From NCBI GenBank assembly GCA_035911095.1, contig JAMHWF010000070.1:1-64000 (forward strand): a stretch of 64,000 nt of DNA. Reading direction: 5' to 3'. Under the pieces are notes generated by a model. It was not told the origin of the DNA and did not search any database. It saw nothing but the letters and a program-made list of their open reading frames with translations. Of the stretch, positions 27,789 through 35,806 are shown one piece after another. The translations under genes were made by a program, and so were the position numbers. Positions within the stretch are counted from its first letter, which is position 1; each line of letters opens with the position of its first letter. The DNA comes from JAMHWF01 sp035911095. GTDB taxonomy: Bacteria; Pseudomonadota; Gammaproteobacteria; Burkholderiales; Burkholderiaceae_C.

Positions 27789-28262
27789 TCAGGCCGCGTG
27801 CGTCGCGCCGTCGAAGCCGCGCTCCTCGGCGAACCAGCGCAGCACCGGCACCGTGCCGGGCAGGACCGGCTGCACCGCGACCGGCAGGGTCTGCCAGGAC
27901 ATGCGCTGGCCCTCGCGCATCTCGAACCCGCCCCGCCATTGGCGGACCTTGCAGAAATGGAGGCGCACGCGCGCATGCGGGTAGTCGACCACCTCGACCC
28001 GCCAGGCCTCGGCCGGGCCGATCACGACGCCGAGCTCCTCCTGCAGTTCGCGCCGCAGCGCGGCCTCGACCGACTCGCCGGCCTCGAGCTTGCCGCCCGG
28101 GAACTCCCAGTAACCGGCGTAGACCTTGCCTTCGGGCCGGGAAGTCATCAGGAAGCGGCCGTCGGCTTCGATGAGCACGCCGACCGCCACCTCGACCGGC
28201 GCCCGCCCCTCGTCAGGGCCGGTGCCGGTACTGGTACCGGCGTCGCCTGCGCCCGCCCTCAT
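27789..28262 (-). CDS. mutT: Nudix hydrolase, MutT-like (8-oxo-dGTPase candidate)
   Basis: The Nudix box GGKLEAGESVEAALRRELQE then ELGV fits GX5EX7REUXEEXGU, the metal-binding helix that hydrolyses nucleoside diphosphate compounds. The 157-residue protein otherwise resembles MutT: VAVGVLIEADGRFLMTSRPEGK, YAGYWEFPGGK, and PVLRWFAEERGF at the end. MutT removes 8-oxo-dGTP from the nucleotide pool. The ATG at 28262 overlaps the stop of the upstream DUF815 gene (TGATG). A low-complexity Gly/Thr stretch (residues 2-18) precedes the domain. Substrate is inferred from resemblance and context. Confidence 0.8.
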   Translation of the reverse strand: MRAGAGDAGTSTGTGPDEGRAPVEVAVGVLIEADGRFLMTSRPEGKVYAGYWEFPGGKLEAGESVEAALRRELQEELGVVIGPAEAWRVEVVDYPHARVRLHFCKVRQWRGGFEMREGQRMSWQTLPVAVQPVLPGTVPVLRWFAEERGFDGATHAA

Positions 28263-29143
28263 CACGCTGCCGCGTGGCGGCCGCTGTAGTCGCGCGCGAA
28301 CTGGTACGCGACGCGCCCCGATCGCGAGCCGCGCTCCAGCGCCCACACCAGCGAGGGCTGGCGCGCGCTCGCGATCGCCGCCTCGTCGACGCCGAAATGG
28401 CGCAGCCACTGCGCGACGATCGCCAGGTATTCGTCCTGCGTGAACGGATAGAAGCTGACCCAGAGGCCGAAGCGCTCGGACAGCGAGATCTTCTCCTCGA
28501 TCACCTCGCCCGGATGCACTTCGCCGTCGTCGGTGTGCGTGTAGCTGAGGTTGTCCTTCATGTACTCGGGCAGCAGGTGACGACGGTTGCTGGTCGCGTA
28601 GATCAGCAGGTTGTCGCTCGCCGTCGAGACCGAGCCGTCGAGGATCGACTTCAGCGCCTTGTAGCCCGCCTCGCCCTCGTCGAAGCTCAGGTCGTCGCTG
28701 AAGACGACGAAGCGCTCGGGCCGCGACGCGACCAGGTCGACGATGTCGGGCAGGTCGACCAGGTCGGCCTTGTCGACTTCGATCAGCCGCAGACCCTGCG
28801 GCGCGAACTCGTTCAGGCAGGCCTTGATGAGAGAGCTCTTGCCCGTGCCGCGCGCGCCGGTGAGCAGCACGTTGTTGGCCGGCAGCCCGGCGACGAACTG
28901 CGCGGTGTTGCGCAGCAGGCGCTCCTTCTGCGGCTCGACCTCCTTCAGGTCGTCGAGGCGGATCGACGCGACATGTTGCACCGGTTCGATTCGCCCGACG
29001 CCCTGGCGGCGTCGATAGCGAAAGGCGATCGAAGCCGACCAATCGGGCGCCGGTGGTGCTTGCGGGACAACAGCCTCGAGGCGCGTCAGCAGCGCTTCGA
29101 CGCGCGAGATCAAACCCAGCCAGGGTGTGGCATCGGCAGGCAT
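28262..29143 (-). CDS. DUF815 family AAA+ ATP-binding protein
   Basis: This 293-residue protein has a P-loop GARGTGKSS at residues 96-104 and a Walker B-like RFVVFSDDLSFDEGE. Sensor region YATSNRRHLLPEYM and the C-terminal helices complete an AAA+ domain. DUF815 proteins are widespread, usually lie next to mutT and secA/argJ in Burkholderiales, and have no confirmed function. The ATG at 29143 is chosen; a TTG seven codons upstream is possible. The stop overlaps the mutT start. Confidence 0.82.
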   Translation of the reverse strand: MPADATPWLGLISRVEALLTRLEAVVPQAPPAPDWSASIAFRYRRRQGVGRIEPVQHVASIRLDDLKEVEPQKERLLRNTAQFVAGLPANNVLLTGARGTGKSSLIKACLNEFAPQGLRLIEVDKADLVDLPDIVDLVASRPERFVVFSDDLSFDEGEAGYKALKSILDGSVSTASDNLLIYATSNRRHLLPEYMKDNLSYTHTDDGEVHPGEVIEEKISLSERFGLWVSFYPFTQDEYLAIVAQWLRHFGVDEAAIASARQPSLVWALERGSRSGRVAYQFARDYSGRHAAA

Positions 29144-29246
29144 CGGGGAGACGGGCGGCGGCAAGCCGCGTGGAGAAATGCAGGGGCCCGCAGTTTACGG
29201 GCCGCCCTCTCCAGACGCAGTTGCAGCCGCGCGCGCGGCACAGCCT

Positions 29247-29263
29247 CGCGAACGCTGTTCGCG
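29247..29263 (-). terminator. Hairpin just downstream of slmA
   Basis: CGCGAAC (29247-29253) pairs perfectly with GTTCGCG (29257-29263) around a 3-base loop. It begins two bases beyond the slmA stop on the minus strand, before the DUF815 gene, and probably ends the argB-HAD-slmA transcript. Confidence 0.5.
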
Positions 29264-29265
29264 CC

Positions 29266-29970
29266 TCAGGCGGCGAAGATCCGCAGCGCCGCGTCGAGGT
29301 GCTCGGTCGGGCTGCGCTTGAAGCCCGAGCGCGCGTAGCGCTGCAGGCGGCCGACGACGAAGCCGGTCATCACCGAGGCGCGTGCATGGGCGTCGACACT
29401 TGGCGTCGTCGAGCCCGCCGCCTCGGCCGCGAGGCGCAGGCTCTGGCGCAGTTGCGACTCGATGCGGTCAAAGAACTGGTTCATGCGCGCGAGCAGCCGC
29501 TCGTGCTCGAAGACCAGTGCGTCGCCCACCATCACGCGCGTCATGCCCGGGTTCTTCTCGCAGAACTGCAGCACGATCGTGAGGATCCGGCCCGCCTGGG
29601 CGCTGCCGTCGGACTCGCGTTCGCCGACCTGATTGACGAGCGTGAAGATGCTGCTTTCGATGAACTCGATCAGCCCTTCGAACATCTGAGCCTTGCTCGC
29701 GAAATGGCGATACAGCGCCGCTTCGCTGACCTCGAGACGCGCCGCCAAGGCCGCTGTCGTGATGCGGTCGGCGCCAGGCTGTTCGAGCATCGTGGCAAGC
29801 GTCTGCAGGATCTGCACGCGCCGTTCGCCAGGCTTCGGGCGCTTGCGTGCGGGTGCTTCATTCGGCGCATTCGACGTGTTCACGTCGGGGCCGCTGCCAT
29901 TGCCGTCTGAACCTTCCTGAGTTGCCGCGCTCGTCGCGATCGAAGGGTCCGACGTAGCGTTGTGAATCAT
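29266..29970 (-). CDS. slmA: Nucleoid occlusion factor SlmA (TetR family)
   Basis: SlmA binds chromosomal SBS sites and blocks FtsZ assembly over the nucleoid. This 234-residue protein has a TetR-type helix-turn-helix: RVQILQTLATMLEQPGADRI, then TTAALAARLEVSEAALYRHF and ASKAQMFEGLIEFIE. The ligand-domain-like C-terminus has FCEKNPGMTRVMVGDALVFE. The first ~40 residues are low-complexity and variable. The ATG at 29970 overlaps the stop of the HAD gene (ATGA). The argB-HAD-slmA order is conserved in Burkholderiales and supports the name. Confidence 0.88.
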   Translation of the reverse strand: MIHNATSDPSIATSAATQEGSDGNGSGPDVNTSNAPNEAPARKRPKPGERRVQILQTLATMLEQPGADRITTAALAARLEVSEAALYRHFASKAQMFEGLIEFIESSIFTLVNQVGERESDGSAQAGRILTIVLQFCEKNPGMTRVMVGDALVFEHERLLARMNQFFDRIESQLRQSLRLAAEAAGSTTPSVDAHARASVMTGFVVGRLQRYARSGFKRSPTEHLDAALRIFAA

Positions 29971-30665
29971 CTGAAGGAACGCAATGCTTGGATCGAATTC
30001 ATTCTCGCATACACATATCTGGGCATACGGCAGTGGTGAACGCCAACTTCCAGAGCGTGAACATTGCCGCGCAAATAGCCTCGCATCCACGCCGTTCGCA
30101 TGCCGATAGCGTGCGCAGCGCGCTGATGTGCCAGCGTGTCCTCGACCAGCACGCACTGCGTCGGCGCGAGGTTCAGACGGGCGAGCACGAAGCGCAGCAT
30201 CCGCTCGTCGGGCTTCGGCCGCAGCTTGCCGAACATGCGCATGCGCTCGATGCCGATCACCGCCTCGAAGTACCGCTCGAGCCGCAACGCGCGCAGCACG
30301 CGCCGCGCGTACTGCACCGGCGCATTCGTCAGCACGAACTTGCGCCCGGGCAGTGCCGCCAGCGCGGCGCGGTCGCGCCGCTGCGCGCGCAGGCGCGCCT
30401 CCAGCCCCGGCAGGCGATGCGTGTCGGCCAGGAAGTGCTCGGCCCGCACGCCGTGGTGCCGCTCGAGCCCGAGCAGGGTCGCGCCGTAGCGCTGCCAGTA
30501 ATGCACCCGCAGGCGCGCCGCATCGGCCTGCGGCAGCGCGAGCTCGCGCGCGATGTAGTCGGTCATCGCCGCCTCGATCGGTCGGAAGGCCGCGTGCGAG
30601 GCGTCGTGCAGCGTGTCGTCGAGATCGAAAAACCAGACCGGCGGTCGGCGCCGCCCGGCGACCAC
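29967..30665 (-). CDS. HAD family phosphatase, pyrimidine 5'-nucleotidase type
   Basis: The 232-residue protein carries HAD motif I FFDLDDTLHDAS with nucleophile Asp14 and general acid Asp16. Motif II is in KFVLTNAPVQYA, motif III Lys in GKLRPKPDERM, and motif IV in CVLVEDTLAHQRAA. The pattern matches the SDT1/pyrimidine 5'-nucleotidase subfamily, which removes phosphate from UMP or CMP. The start is GTG at 30665, one base after the argB stop (TGA G GTG), and the stop overlaps the slmA ATG, so the three genes are tightly coupled. Confidence 0.85.
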   Translation of the reverse strand: MVAGRRRPPVWFFDLDDTLHDASHAAFRPIEAAMTDYIARELALPQADAARLRVHYWQRYGATLLGLERHHGVRAEHFLADTHRLPGLEARLRAQRRDRAALAALPGRKFVLTNAPVQYARRVLRALRLERYFEAVIGIERMRMFGKLRPKPDERMLRFVLARLNLAPTQCVLVEDTLAHQRAAHAIGMRTAWMRGYLRGNVHALEVGVHHCRMPRYVYARMNSIQALRSFR

Positions 30666-30666
30666 C

Positions 30667-31581
30667 TCAGTGCGAGCGGATCATCGTCCCGTAGGCCTGG
30701 TCGGTCAGCACCTCGAGCAACATCGCGTGCGGCACGCGACCGTCGATGATGTGCACCGCGTGCACGCCGTTGCGCGCCGCGTCGAGCGCGCTGCTGATCT
30801 TCGGCAGCATGCCGCCGCTGATCGTGCCGTCCGCGAACAGCTCGTCGATCTCGCGCGCGCTCAGGTTGGTCAGCAGCTTGCCGGCCTTGTCGAGCACGCC
30901 GGGCGTGTTCGTCAGCAGGATCAGCTTCTCCGCCTTCAGCACTTCGGCGAGCTTGCCGGCGACGACGTCGGCATTGATGTTGTAGTTCTCGTTCGCCGCG
31001 CCGAAGCCGAGCGGCGAGATGACCGGGATGAACTGGTCGTCCTGCAGCGCACGCACCACGCTCGGGTCGATCGACTCGATCTCGCCGACCTGGCCGACGT
31101 CGTGCTCGATCGACGGGTTCTTCTGGTCGAGCATCTTCAGCTTGCGCGCGCGGATCAGCCCGCCATCTCGTCCGGTGAGGCCGACGGCCTTGCCGCCGGC
31201 GACATTGATCAGCCCGACGATGTCCTGCTGCACCTGGCCGGCGAGCACCCATTCGACGACTTCCATCGTCTCGGCATCGGTCACGCGCATGCCCTGGATG
31301 AAGGTGCCCTTCTTGCCGATCTTCGCCAGCGCCTCCTCGATCTGCGGCCCGCCGCCGTGCACGACGACCGGGTTCATGCCGACCAGCTTCAGCAGCACCA
31401 CGTCCTCGGCGAAGTCGGCCTGCAGGGCAGGGTCGGTCATCGCGTTGCCACCGTACTTGATGACCAGCGTCTTGCCGTGGAAGCGGCGGATGTAAGGCAG
31501 CGCCTGCGCGAGGATCTCGGCCTTCTCGCGCGGCGCGATGTGGGACAGGTCCTGACCGTCGGTGGGCGTGTTCGTGCTCAT
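30667..31581 (-). CDS. argB: Acetylglutamate kinase
   Basis: ArgB phosphorylates N-acetylglutamate, the second step of arginine synthesis. The 304-residue protein has the amino-acid kinase motifs TLVIKYGGNAM, VVVHGGGPQI, INVAGGKAVGLTGRDGGLI, and GFGAANENYNINADVVAGKL. TISGGMLPKISSALDAARNG and the C-terminal VHIIDGRVPHAMLLEVLTD are typical. The ATG at 31581 is the family start; a longer form to 31647 is possible but not conserved. ArgJ is encoded at 7416-8645. Confidence 0.97.
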   Translation of the reverse strand: MSTNTPTDGQDLSHIAPREKAEILAQALPYIRRFHGKTLVIKYGGNAMTDPALQADFAEDVVLLKLVGMNPVVVHGGGPQIEEALAKIGKKGTFIQGMRVTDAETMEVVEWVLAGQVQQDIVGLINVAGGKAVGLTGRDGGLIRARKLKMLDQKNPSIEHDVGQVGEIESIDPSVVRALQDDQFIPVISPLGFGAANENYNINADVVAGKLAEVLKAEKLILLTNTPGVLDKAGKLLTNLSAREIDELFADGTISGGMLPKISSALDAARNGVHAVHIIDGRVPHAMLLEVLTDQAYGTMIRSH

Positions 31582-31668
31582 GATGCGGGGTGGCAGCGCG
31601 GGAAACCGCGGATTGTAGGCAGCCGGTGCGACGCCTTCCGCCGGCATGGCGGCACGGGCCGCCGGAGC

Positions 31669-32619
31669 TCAGGCCGTGGCGCCCGAGGTGGCGCGCAGCG
31701 CGCCGACTTCGCCCGGATCGACCAGCGCCTGGCAGCCGCGGCCGCGCGTCTTGGCGAGGTAGAGCGCGCCGTCGGCCCGCGTGAAAGCGTCGCTCGGGCC
31801 GTCGGCGGCGAGCACCGGCGCGACGCCGGCCGAGAAGTCGTAGCGGAAGCCGGGCCGGGTCGGCAGCGGCACCGCGCCGCGCAGGGCGCCGCGCAGCCGG
31901 GCCAGGGCCTCGTCGGCGCCGGTGATCGTCGTGTTCGGCATCAGCAGCAGGAAGCCGCAGTCGCCGATACGGCCGAGTTCGTCGAGTGGCCGCAGGTGGC
32001 GGCGCACCTGGCCTGCGAAGTGTTCGAGCAGGCGGTCGCCGTCCTCGCGGCCATGCTGGCCCACCGCAGTGCCGAAATCGTCGATCTCGAGCACCGCGAG
32101 CGAGAGCGGCATGCGCAACTGGCGCGAGGTGGCGAGCAAGGTGTCGAGGCGGTGCAGGATGTTGCGCCGGTTCGGCAGCCCGGTCAGCACGTCGATCTGG
32201 CCGGCATCCGGGCTGGCATGCGCCTCGTCGCCGTCGGCGGGCGCAGGGGCCGACAGCGCCGTCACGTCGCTGACGACGACGAGCAGCCAGCCGTCCGATT
32301 GCAGCGATTCGGTGATCCAGAGCCGCTGGCCGTCGACGCGGCGCGACTCGAAGGCCCGCGAGGGCATCTGGCGGTGGCTGCGGCGCTCGCTCGCGAGCCA
32401 GGCCTCGATGTCGTCGGTCTCGATCAGCAGCCCGCGACGGTTCGCGTGGCAGCCGCGCATCAGCGCCTCCCACGAGGGCTGGTCGTCGACGCGGGCCGCA
32501 TAGGCCTCGGCGAACGCCGGGTTCGCATGCCGCAGGCGCTCCATCGGATCGAACAGGCCGATGCCCGTCGAACCGACGTTCAGACAGGCCAGCAGGTGCA
32601 GATCGATCGTCGAGTCCAA
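31669..32619 (-). CDS. PAS-GGDEF protein with degenerate active site
   Basis: A PAS-like sensor (LNVGSTGIGLFDPMERLRHA, about residues 13-120) leads into a GGDEF domain (DVLTGLPNRRNILHRLDTLL). The active-site loop reads RIGDCGF instead of RxGGDEF, so diguanylate cyclase activity is unlikely; the domain may bind nucleotide or partner proteins. No membrane helix is seen. The start is uncertain: no ATG lies near the PAS domain, so TTG at 32619-32617 (317 residues) is used. A TTG near 32772 or the ATG at 33003, which overlaps the copper-protein gene, are alternatives. Confidence 0.7.
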   Translation of the reverse strand: MDSTIDLHLLACLNVGSTGIGLFDPMERLRHANPAFAEAYAARVDDQPSWEALMRGCHANRRGLLIETDDIEAWLASERRSHRQMPSRAFESRRVDGQRLWITESLQSDGWLLVVVSDVTALSAPAPADGDEAHASPDAGQIDVLTGLPNRRNILHRLDTLLATSRQLRMPLSLAVLEIDDFGTAVGQHGREDGDRLLEHFAGQVRRHLRPLDELGRIGDCGFLLLMPNTTITGADEALARLRGALRGAVPLPTRPGFRYDFSAGVAPVLAADGPSDAFTRADGALYLAKTRGRGCQALVDPGEVGALRATSGATA

Positions 32620-32874
32620 GTCGAAGGGGCCGCGGGGCGGCGAGGCATTGCGGGGCGACTCAGCCCAAGGGCGCAGGATATCGTCGTGGCGAGGGCCGAA
32701 CCGGTTGGAGACGGTCAGGAACGGCCAAATGTCGTCTGATTTCTCGGCACGGACCGTTTCGAGTTGCAAGCATTCCCGACGGAATGCACCGCAGGCTGCG
32801 CAAGCAGCGATCGTGCCCCACGGCCGGAACCATCCCCGCTGCTCCTCCGTCCAACACCTGACATGGGAAATCCG

Positions 32875-33162
32875 ATGCACATGCTCCGTCTGGCCACAGC
32901 CGCCGTCCTCGTCTCCGTCGCCACCGCGGGCTTGGGGCAGGCGCTGGTGAGCGGCGAGGTTCGCAAGGTCGACACCGCCACCGGTCGGCTGACGCTGAAC
33001 CATGGCGAGGTGAAGAACCTCGACATGCCGCCGATGAACAACATGGTCTACCGGGTACAGAACCCGGCGCTGCTGGCCGACCTGAAGCCGGGCGACAAGA
33101 TCCAGTTCAGCGCCGAGAAGATCGGCGGCGCCTACACCGTCACCACCATCCGCAAGCCCTGA
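32875..33162 (+). CDS. CusF-like periplasmic copper-binding protein
   Basis: The 95-residue protein has a signal peptide (residues 1-19, hydrophobic core LATAAVLVSVATAG) and a small OB-fold domain. The metal region LNHGEVKNLDMPPMNNMVY matches the CusF pattern H...W..M.M, with Met in place of the copper-capping Trp. CusF passes Cu(I) or Ag(I) to the CusCBA pump; no cus genes are nearby, so it may buffer copper alone. The ATG at 32875 has GGGA upstream; ATGs at 32863 and 32881 are alternatives. Its stop is two bases from that of the hydrolase gene. Confidence 0.75.
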   Translation: MHMLRLATAAVLVSVATAGLGQALVSGEVRKVDTATGRLTLNHGEVKNLDMPPMNNMVYRVQNPALLADLKPGDKIQFSAEKIGGAYTVTTIRKP

Positions 33163-33163
33163 A

Positions 33164-34183
33164 TCAGCGACTGCCGCTCAGGCGCGCGCAGCCGGGCCGC
33201 TCGCGCCGCTCGGCCTGATCGTCGAGCCAGTCCAGCGCCTGCTCCCACAGCGCAGCCACCTCGGGACGAAAGTAGCCGAGGTGCCCGATGCGGCGCAGGC
33301 CGAAGGCGCGCGGCGCGAGGTCGAGCGTCTGCCGCGGTGCATTCCGGTAGCCCTCGAAGAAGGCGTCGCGGGAGCGCGGTGGCGACCAGCGGTCGTCGGT
33401 CGCGTTGACCGCGAGGATCGGCGTGCGGATCGCCTCGAAGCGCCGCACGACCTCGGCCTGGGCCGGGTCGTCGAAGAAGTTGCGCGGCAGGCGGCACCAG
33501 CGCTTCCACTGGCGATAGAAGTCGAGCGGCAGATCCTCGCCCATGCCGAGCCGGCTCCACGACAGGTAGCCGCTGAAGCCGGTGAGCAGCGGGCCGAACA
33601 CGTGCCACAGCGCCAGCACCCGCGCGCGCTCGAGCCGCGGCATCCAGCCGTGCCAGCCGGCACCGGTGCCGAAAGTGCAGAAGCCGGTCACCCGACGGTG
33701 GTTCGGCAGCACGCCGAAGGCATGCCCGGCGTACGAGTGGCCGACGACGTGCAGCGGCACGCTGCGGCTGGTCATTGCGTCGACCGCGGTCGCGAGGTCG
33801 AGCCGCCCCCAGTCGAAGTAATCCAGGCGGAAGTCGCGCAAGTCTTTCGGGGCCGACTCGCCGATGCCGCGGTAGTCGAAGGTCAGCACCGCATAGCCGC
33901 GCGCCGCGGCCCAGACGGCGAAGCGCCGGTAGAAGCGCTGCGGCACCGCAGTGGCGCCGGCGACGACCAGGTGGGCGCGCGCCGGCCCGCTGCTGGCAGA
34001 GAAGTAATGCCCGGCGAGCGGATAACCGTCGGCGGCATGCAGCAGCACGCGCTCGCCCTCGCGCTGGCGGGACGACGGCGCCGACGCCGTGGCCGGCAAG
34101 GCGGCCGCCGTCGGGGCCCGCGGCAGATCGGAGACATCGAGCCGGTGGCGGCCCGGAAACGGGATCGGTTGCGCGTGTGACAT
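33164..34183 (-). CDS. Alpha/beta hydrolase family protein
   Basis: This 339-residue cytoplasmic-looking protein has the nucleophile elbow GHSYAG with Ser150, the acid Asp in NATDD (263-264) and the likely catalytic His301 in RRIGHLGYF. TFDYRGIGES at 101-110 is the usual oxyanion-side motif. The fold suggests an esterase, lipase or S33-type peptidase; COG4757-like predicted hydrolases share this layout. The first ~40 residues are Ala/Pro-rich without a clear signal peptide. It follows the hypothetical gene at 34265 by 81 bases and converges with the copper-protein gene. Confidence 0.82.
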   Translation of the reverse strand: MSHAQPIPFPGRHRLDVSDLPRAPTAAALPATASAPSSRQREGERVLLHAADGYPLAGHYFSASSGPARAHLVVAGATAVPQRFYRRFAVWAAARGYAVLTFDYRGIGESAPKDLRDFRLDYFDWGRLDLATAVDAMTSRSVPLHVVGHSYAGHAFGVLPNHRRVTGFCTFGTGAGWHGWMPRLERARVLALWHVFGPLLTGFSGYLSWSRLGMGEDLPLDFYRQWKRWCRLPRNFFDDPAQAEVVRRFEAIRTPILAVNATDDRWSPPRSRDAFFEGYRNAPRQTLDLAPRAFGLRRIGHLGYFRPEVAALWEQALDWLDDQAERRERPGCARLSGSR

Positions 34184-34264
34184 GACCTGTGTTCCTGTTG
34201 ACCGGGGGGAGGCCGGTGGCGTCCGCCGCCAAGCGTCCCGACCTCGCTGTTCTTCACGAGCCGC

Positions 34265-34849
34265 TCAGAAGAGCAGCGGCTCCTCGTCCGCCGGGCCCTG
34301 GCGCGGCATCGCGGCCACGCTGCGTCGCCAGTTCACCGAGGTGCCATCCGCGTACCGGGCGACGAGGCCGAAGGGCTCGACCGCCGCGCTGAATCCCCAG
34401 TTCTCGCGGTAGACCGTCAGGCGCACGCGCCCGTCGAGGCTCGGCCCCGCGCGGCCCGCCGGCCGGCAACCCTGGGCGAACCACTCCAGTTCGAACGGCC
34501 GGTCGGGGACGGGCGCACCGGCCGCCAGCGGCTCGCCGTCGACCAGCACCTGCGTGCCGGCGCCGCAGCGGGCGCGCGGCCGCGGGTCGACCCAGCGCAG
34601 CGGCCCCTCCTCGGTCGCCACGGCCGGCACCAGCAGCCAGTTGAGGGCGAAGCGACTCGCCTCCGCCGCGCGGCTGTCGAACCCTGCCGCGTGCGCCTCG
34701 CGCACCGGCGACAACGAGTTGCCGAGCTGGAACGTGGCGATCAGCAGCAACACCTCCGCGAGCAGGCAGGCAGCGACCAAGCCCGGCGGCCAGCGCCTGC
34801 CGCGCGCGGGCCTGGCGGCAGGCGGCTCCGGTGCTTCGAACGGCTTCAT
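34265..34849 (-). CDS. Unknown membrane-anchored protein
   Basis: I do not recognise this 194-residue protein. It has one N-terminal membrane helix (PPGLVAACLLAEVLLLIATF, about 21-40), then a likely periplasmic domain of about 150 residues rich in Arg, Pro and aromatic residues (PFELEWFAQGCRPAGRAGPS, RVRLTVYRENWGFSAAVEPF). Two cysteines could form a disulfide. The ATG at 34849 has a strong AGGAGG. It is divergent from the response regulator gene, 244 bases away, and may be linked to the hydrolase downstream. Confidence 0.6.
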   Translation of the reverse strand: MKPFEAPEPPAARPARGRRWPPGLVAACLLAEVLLLIATFQLGNSLSPVREAHAAGFDSRAAEASRFALNWLLVPAVATEEGPLRWVDPRPRARCGAGTQVLVDGEPLAAGAPVPDRPFELEWFAQGCRPAGRAGPSLDGRVRLTVYRENWGFSAAVEPFGLVARYADGTSVNWRRSVAAMPRQGPADEEPLLF

Positions 34850-35093
34850 GAGGACCTCCTTGCTGTGGTGTGCCGCCAGTCTCGCGACGCCGCGCAGCAG
34901 CCCGATTTCAGAACCGGGGCCTCTGTGTTTCGTTTGTTTTTGCGGGGCCTGCAGGTTGAGCGGGCGCCATGCCTTCGCACTAAGCTCGGCCCGCCCCCGA
35001 CGCCGTGTCGCGCCCGGTCTGCCCACCCGGCAGGCGCGCGACGCCGGCGGGCCATCACAGAGGCCGCCATGACGCCTCGAGGAGCCGCCACCC

Positions 35094-35804
35094 ATGAACG
35101 CCAAGGCCACGATCCTGGTCGTCGACGACGAGCCCGACGTGCGCGAAGTCGTCGAGGAATACCTCGCTTCGCATGGATACGACGCGATCGGCGCGGAGGA
35201 CGCGGCCGTGGCGCGCGGGATCCTCGCGCAACGGCCGGTCGACCTCGCGCTGCTCGACATCACGATGCCCGGCGAGGACGGCCTGAGCCTGGCGCGCCAC
35301 CTGCGCGAGCGCCACCCGAAGACCGCGGTCGTGATGCTGACCTCGACCGACACCGTGGTCGACCGCATCGTCGGCCTCGAGATGGGCGCCGACGACTACG
35401 TCACCAAGCCCTTCGACCCGCGCGAACTGCTCGCCCGCCTGCGCAGCGTGCTGCGCCGCACCTCCGCCTCGCTGGTGGCCGAGCTGGGCGCCGAGCGGGT
35501 GCGCATCGGGCGCTGCGTGATCGACCTCGCCGGGCGCCGCCTGCGCGACGAGCAGGGCGACGAGGTGCCGGTCTCGCCGCTCGAGTTCGACCTGCTGAAG
35601 GCGCTGGCCGAGCACCCGCACCGGGTGCTCTCGCGCGAGCGCATCCTCAACCTCGGCCAGCAGCGCGACTGGCACCCCTTCGACCGCAGCGTCGACCTGC
35701 GCGTGATGCGGCTGCGCAAGAAGGTCGAGCCCGACCCCGAGCACCCGCGCTACATCCGCACGGTGCGCAACGCGGGCTACGTCTTCGTGCCCGACGGGAG
35801 CTGA
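35094..35804 (+). CDS. OmpR-family response regulator
   Basis: The 236-residue protein has a receiver domain with the phospho-acceptor Asp55 (LALLDITMPG), acidic pocket Asp11-Asp12 (VVDDEPD) and switch Lys in DDYVTKPFDP. A winged-helix DNA-binding domain follows from about residue 140 (PVSPLEFDLLKALAEHPHRV, LSRERIL, RSVDLRVMRLRKKVEP, YIRTVRNAGYVF). GAGGAG lies about 10 bases upstream of the ATG. It heads a three-gene set with a binding lipoprotein and a hybrid kinase, which is its probable partner. Confidence 0.92.
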   Translation: MNAKATILVVDDEPDVREVVEEYLASHGYDAIGAEDAAVARGILAQRPVDLALLDITMPGEDGLSLARHLRERHPKTAVVMLTSTDTVVDRIVGLEMGADDYVTKPFDPRELLARLRSVLRRTSASLVAELGAERVRIGRCVIDLAGRRLRDEQGDEVPVSPLEFDLLKALAEHPHRVLSRERILNLGQQRDWHPFDRSVDLRVMRLRKKVEPDPEHPRYIRTVRNAGYVFVPDGS

Positions 35805-35806
35805 CG

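Noticed and set aside
29247..29263. Considered as half of an SlmA binding site
   Set aside because: It is a plain GC hairpin right after the stop codon and does not match the SlmA palindrome as I know it.
32764..33003. Extension of the GGDEF protein to an ATG at 33003
   Set aside because: The added part is antisense to the copper-protein signal peptide and has no PAS-like sequence.
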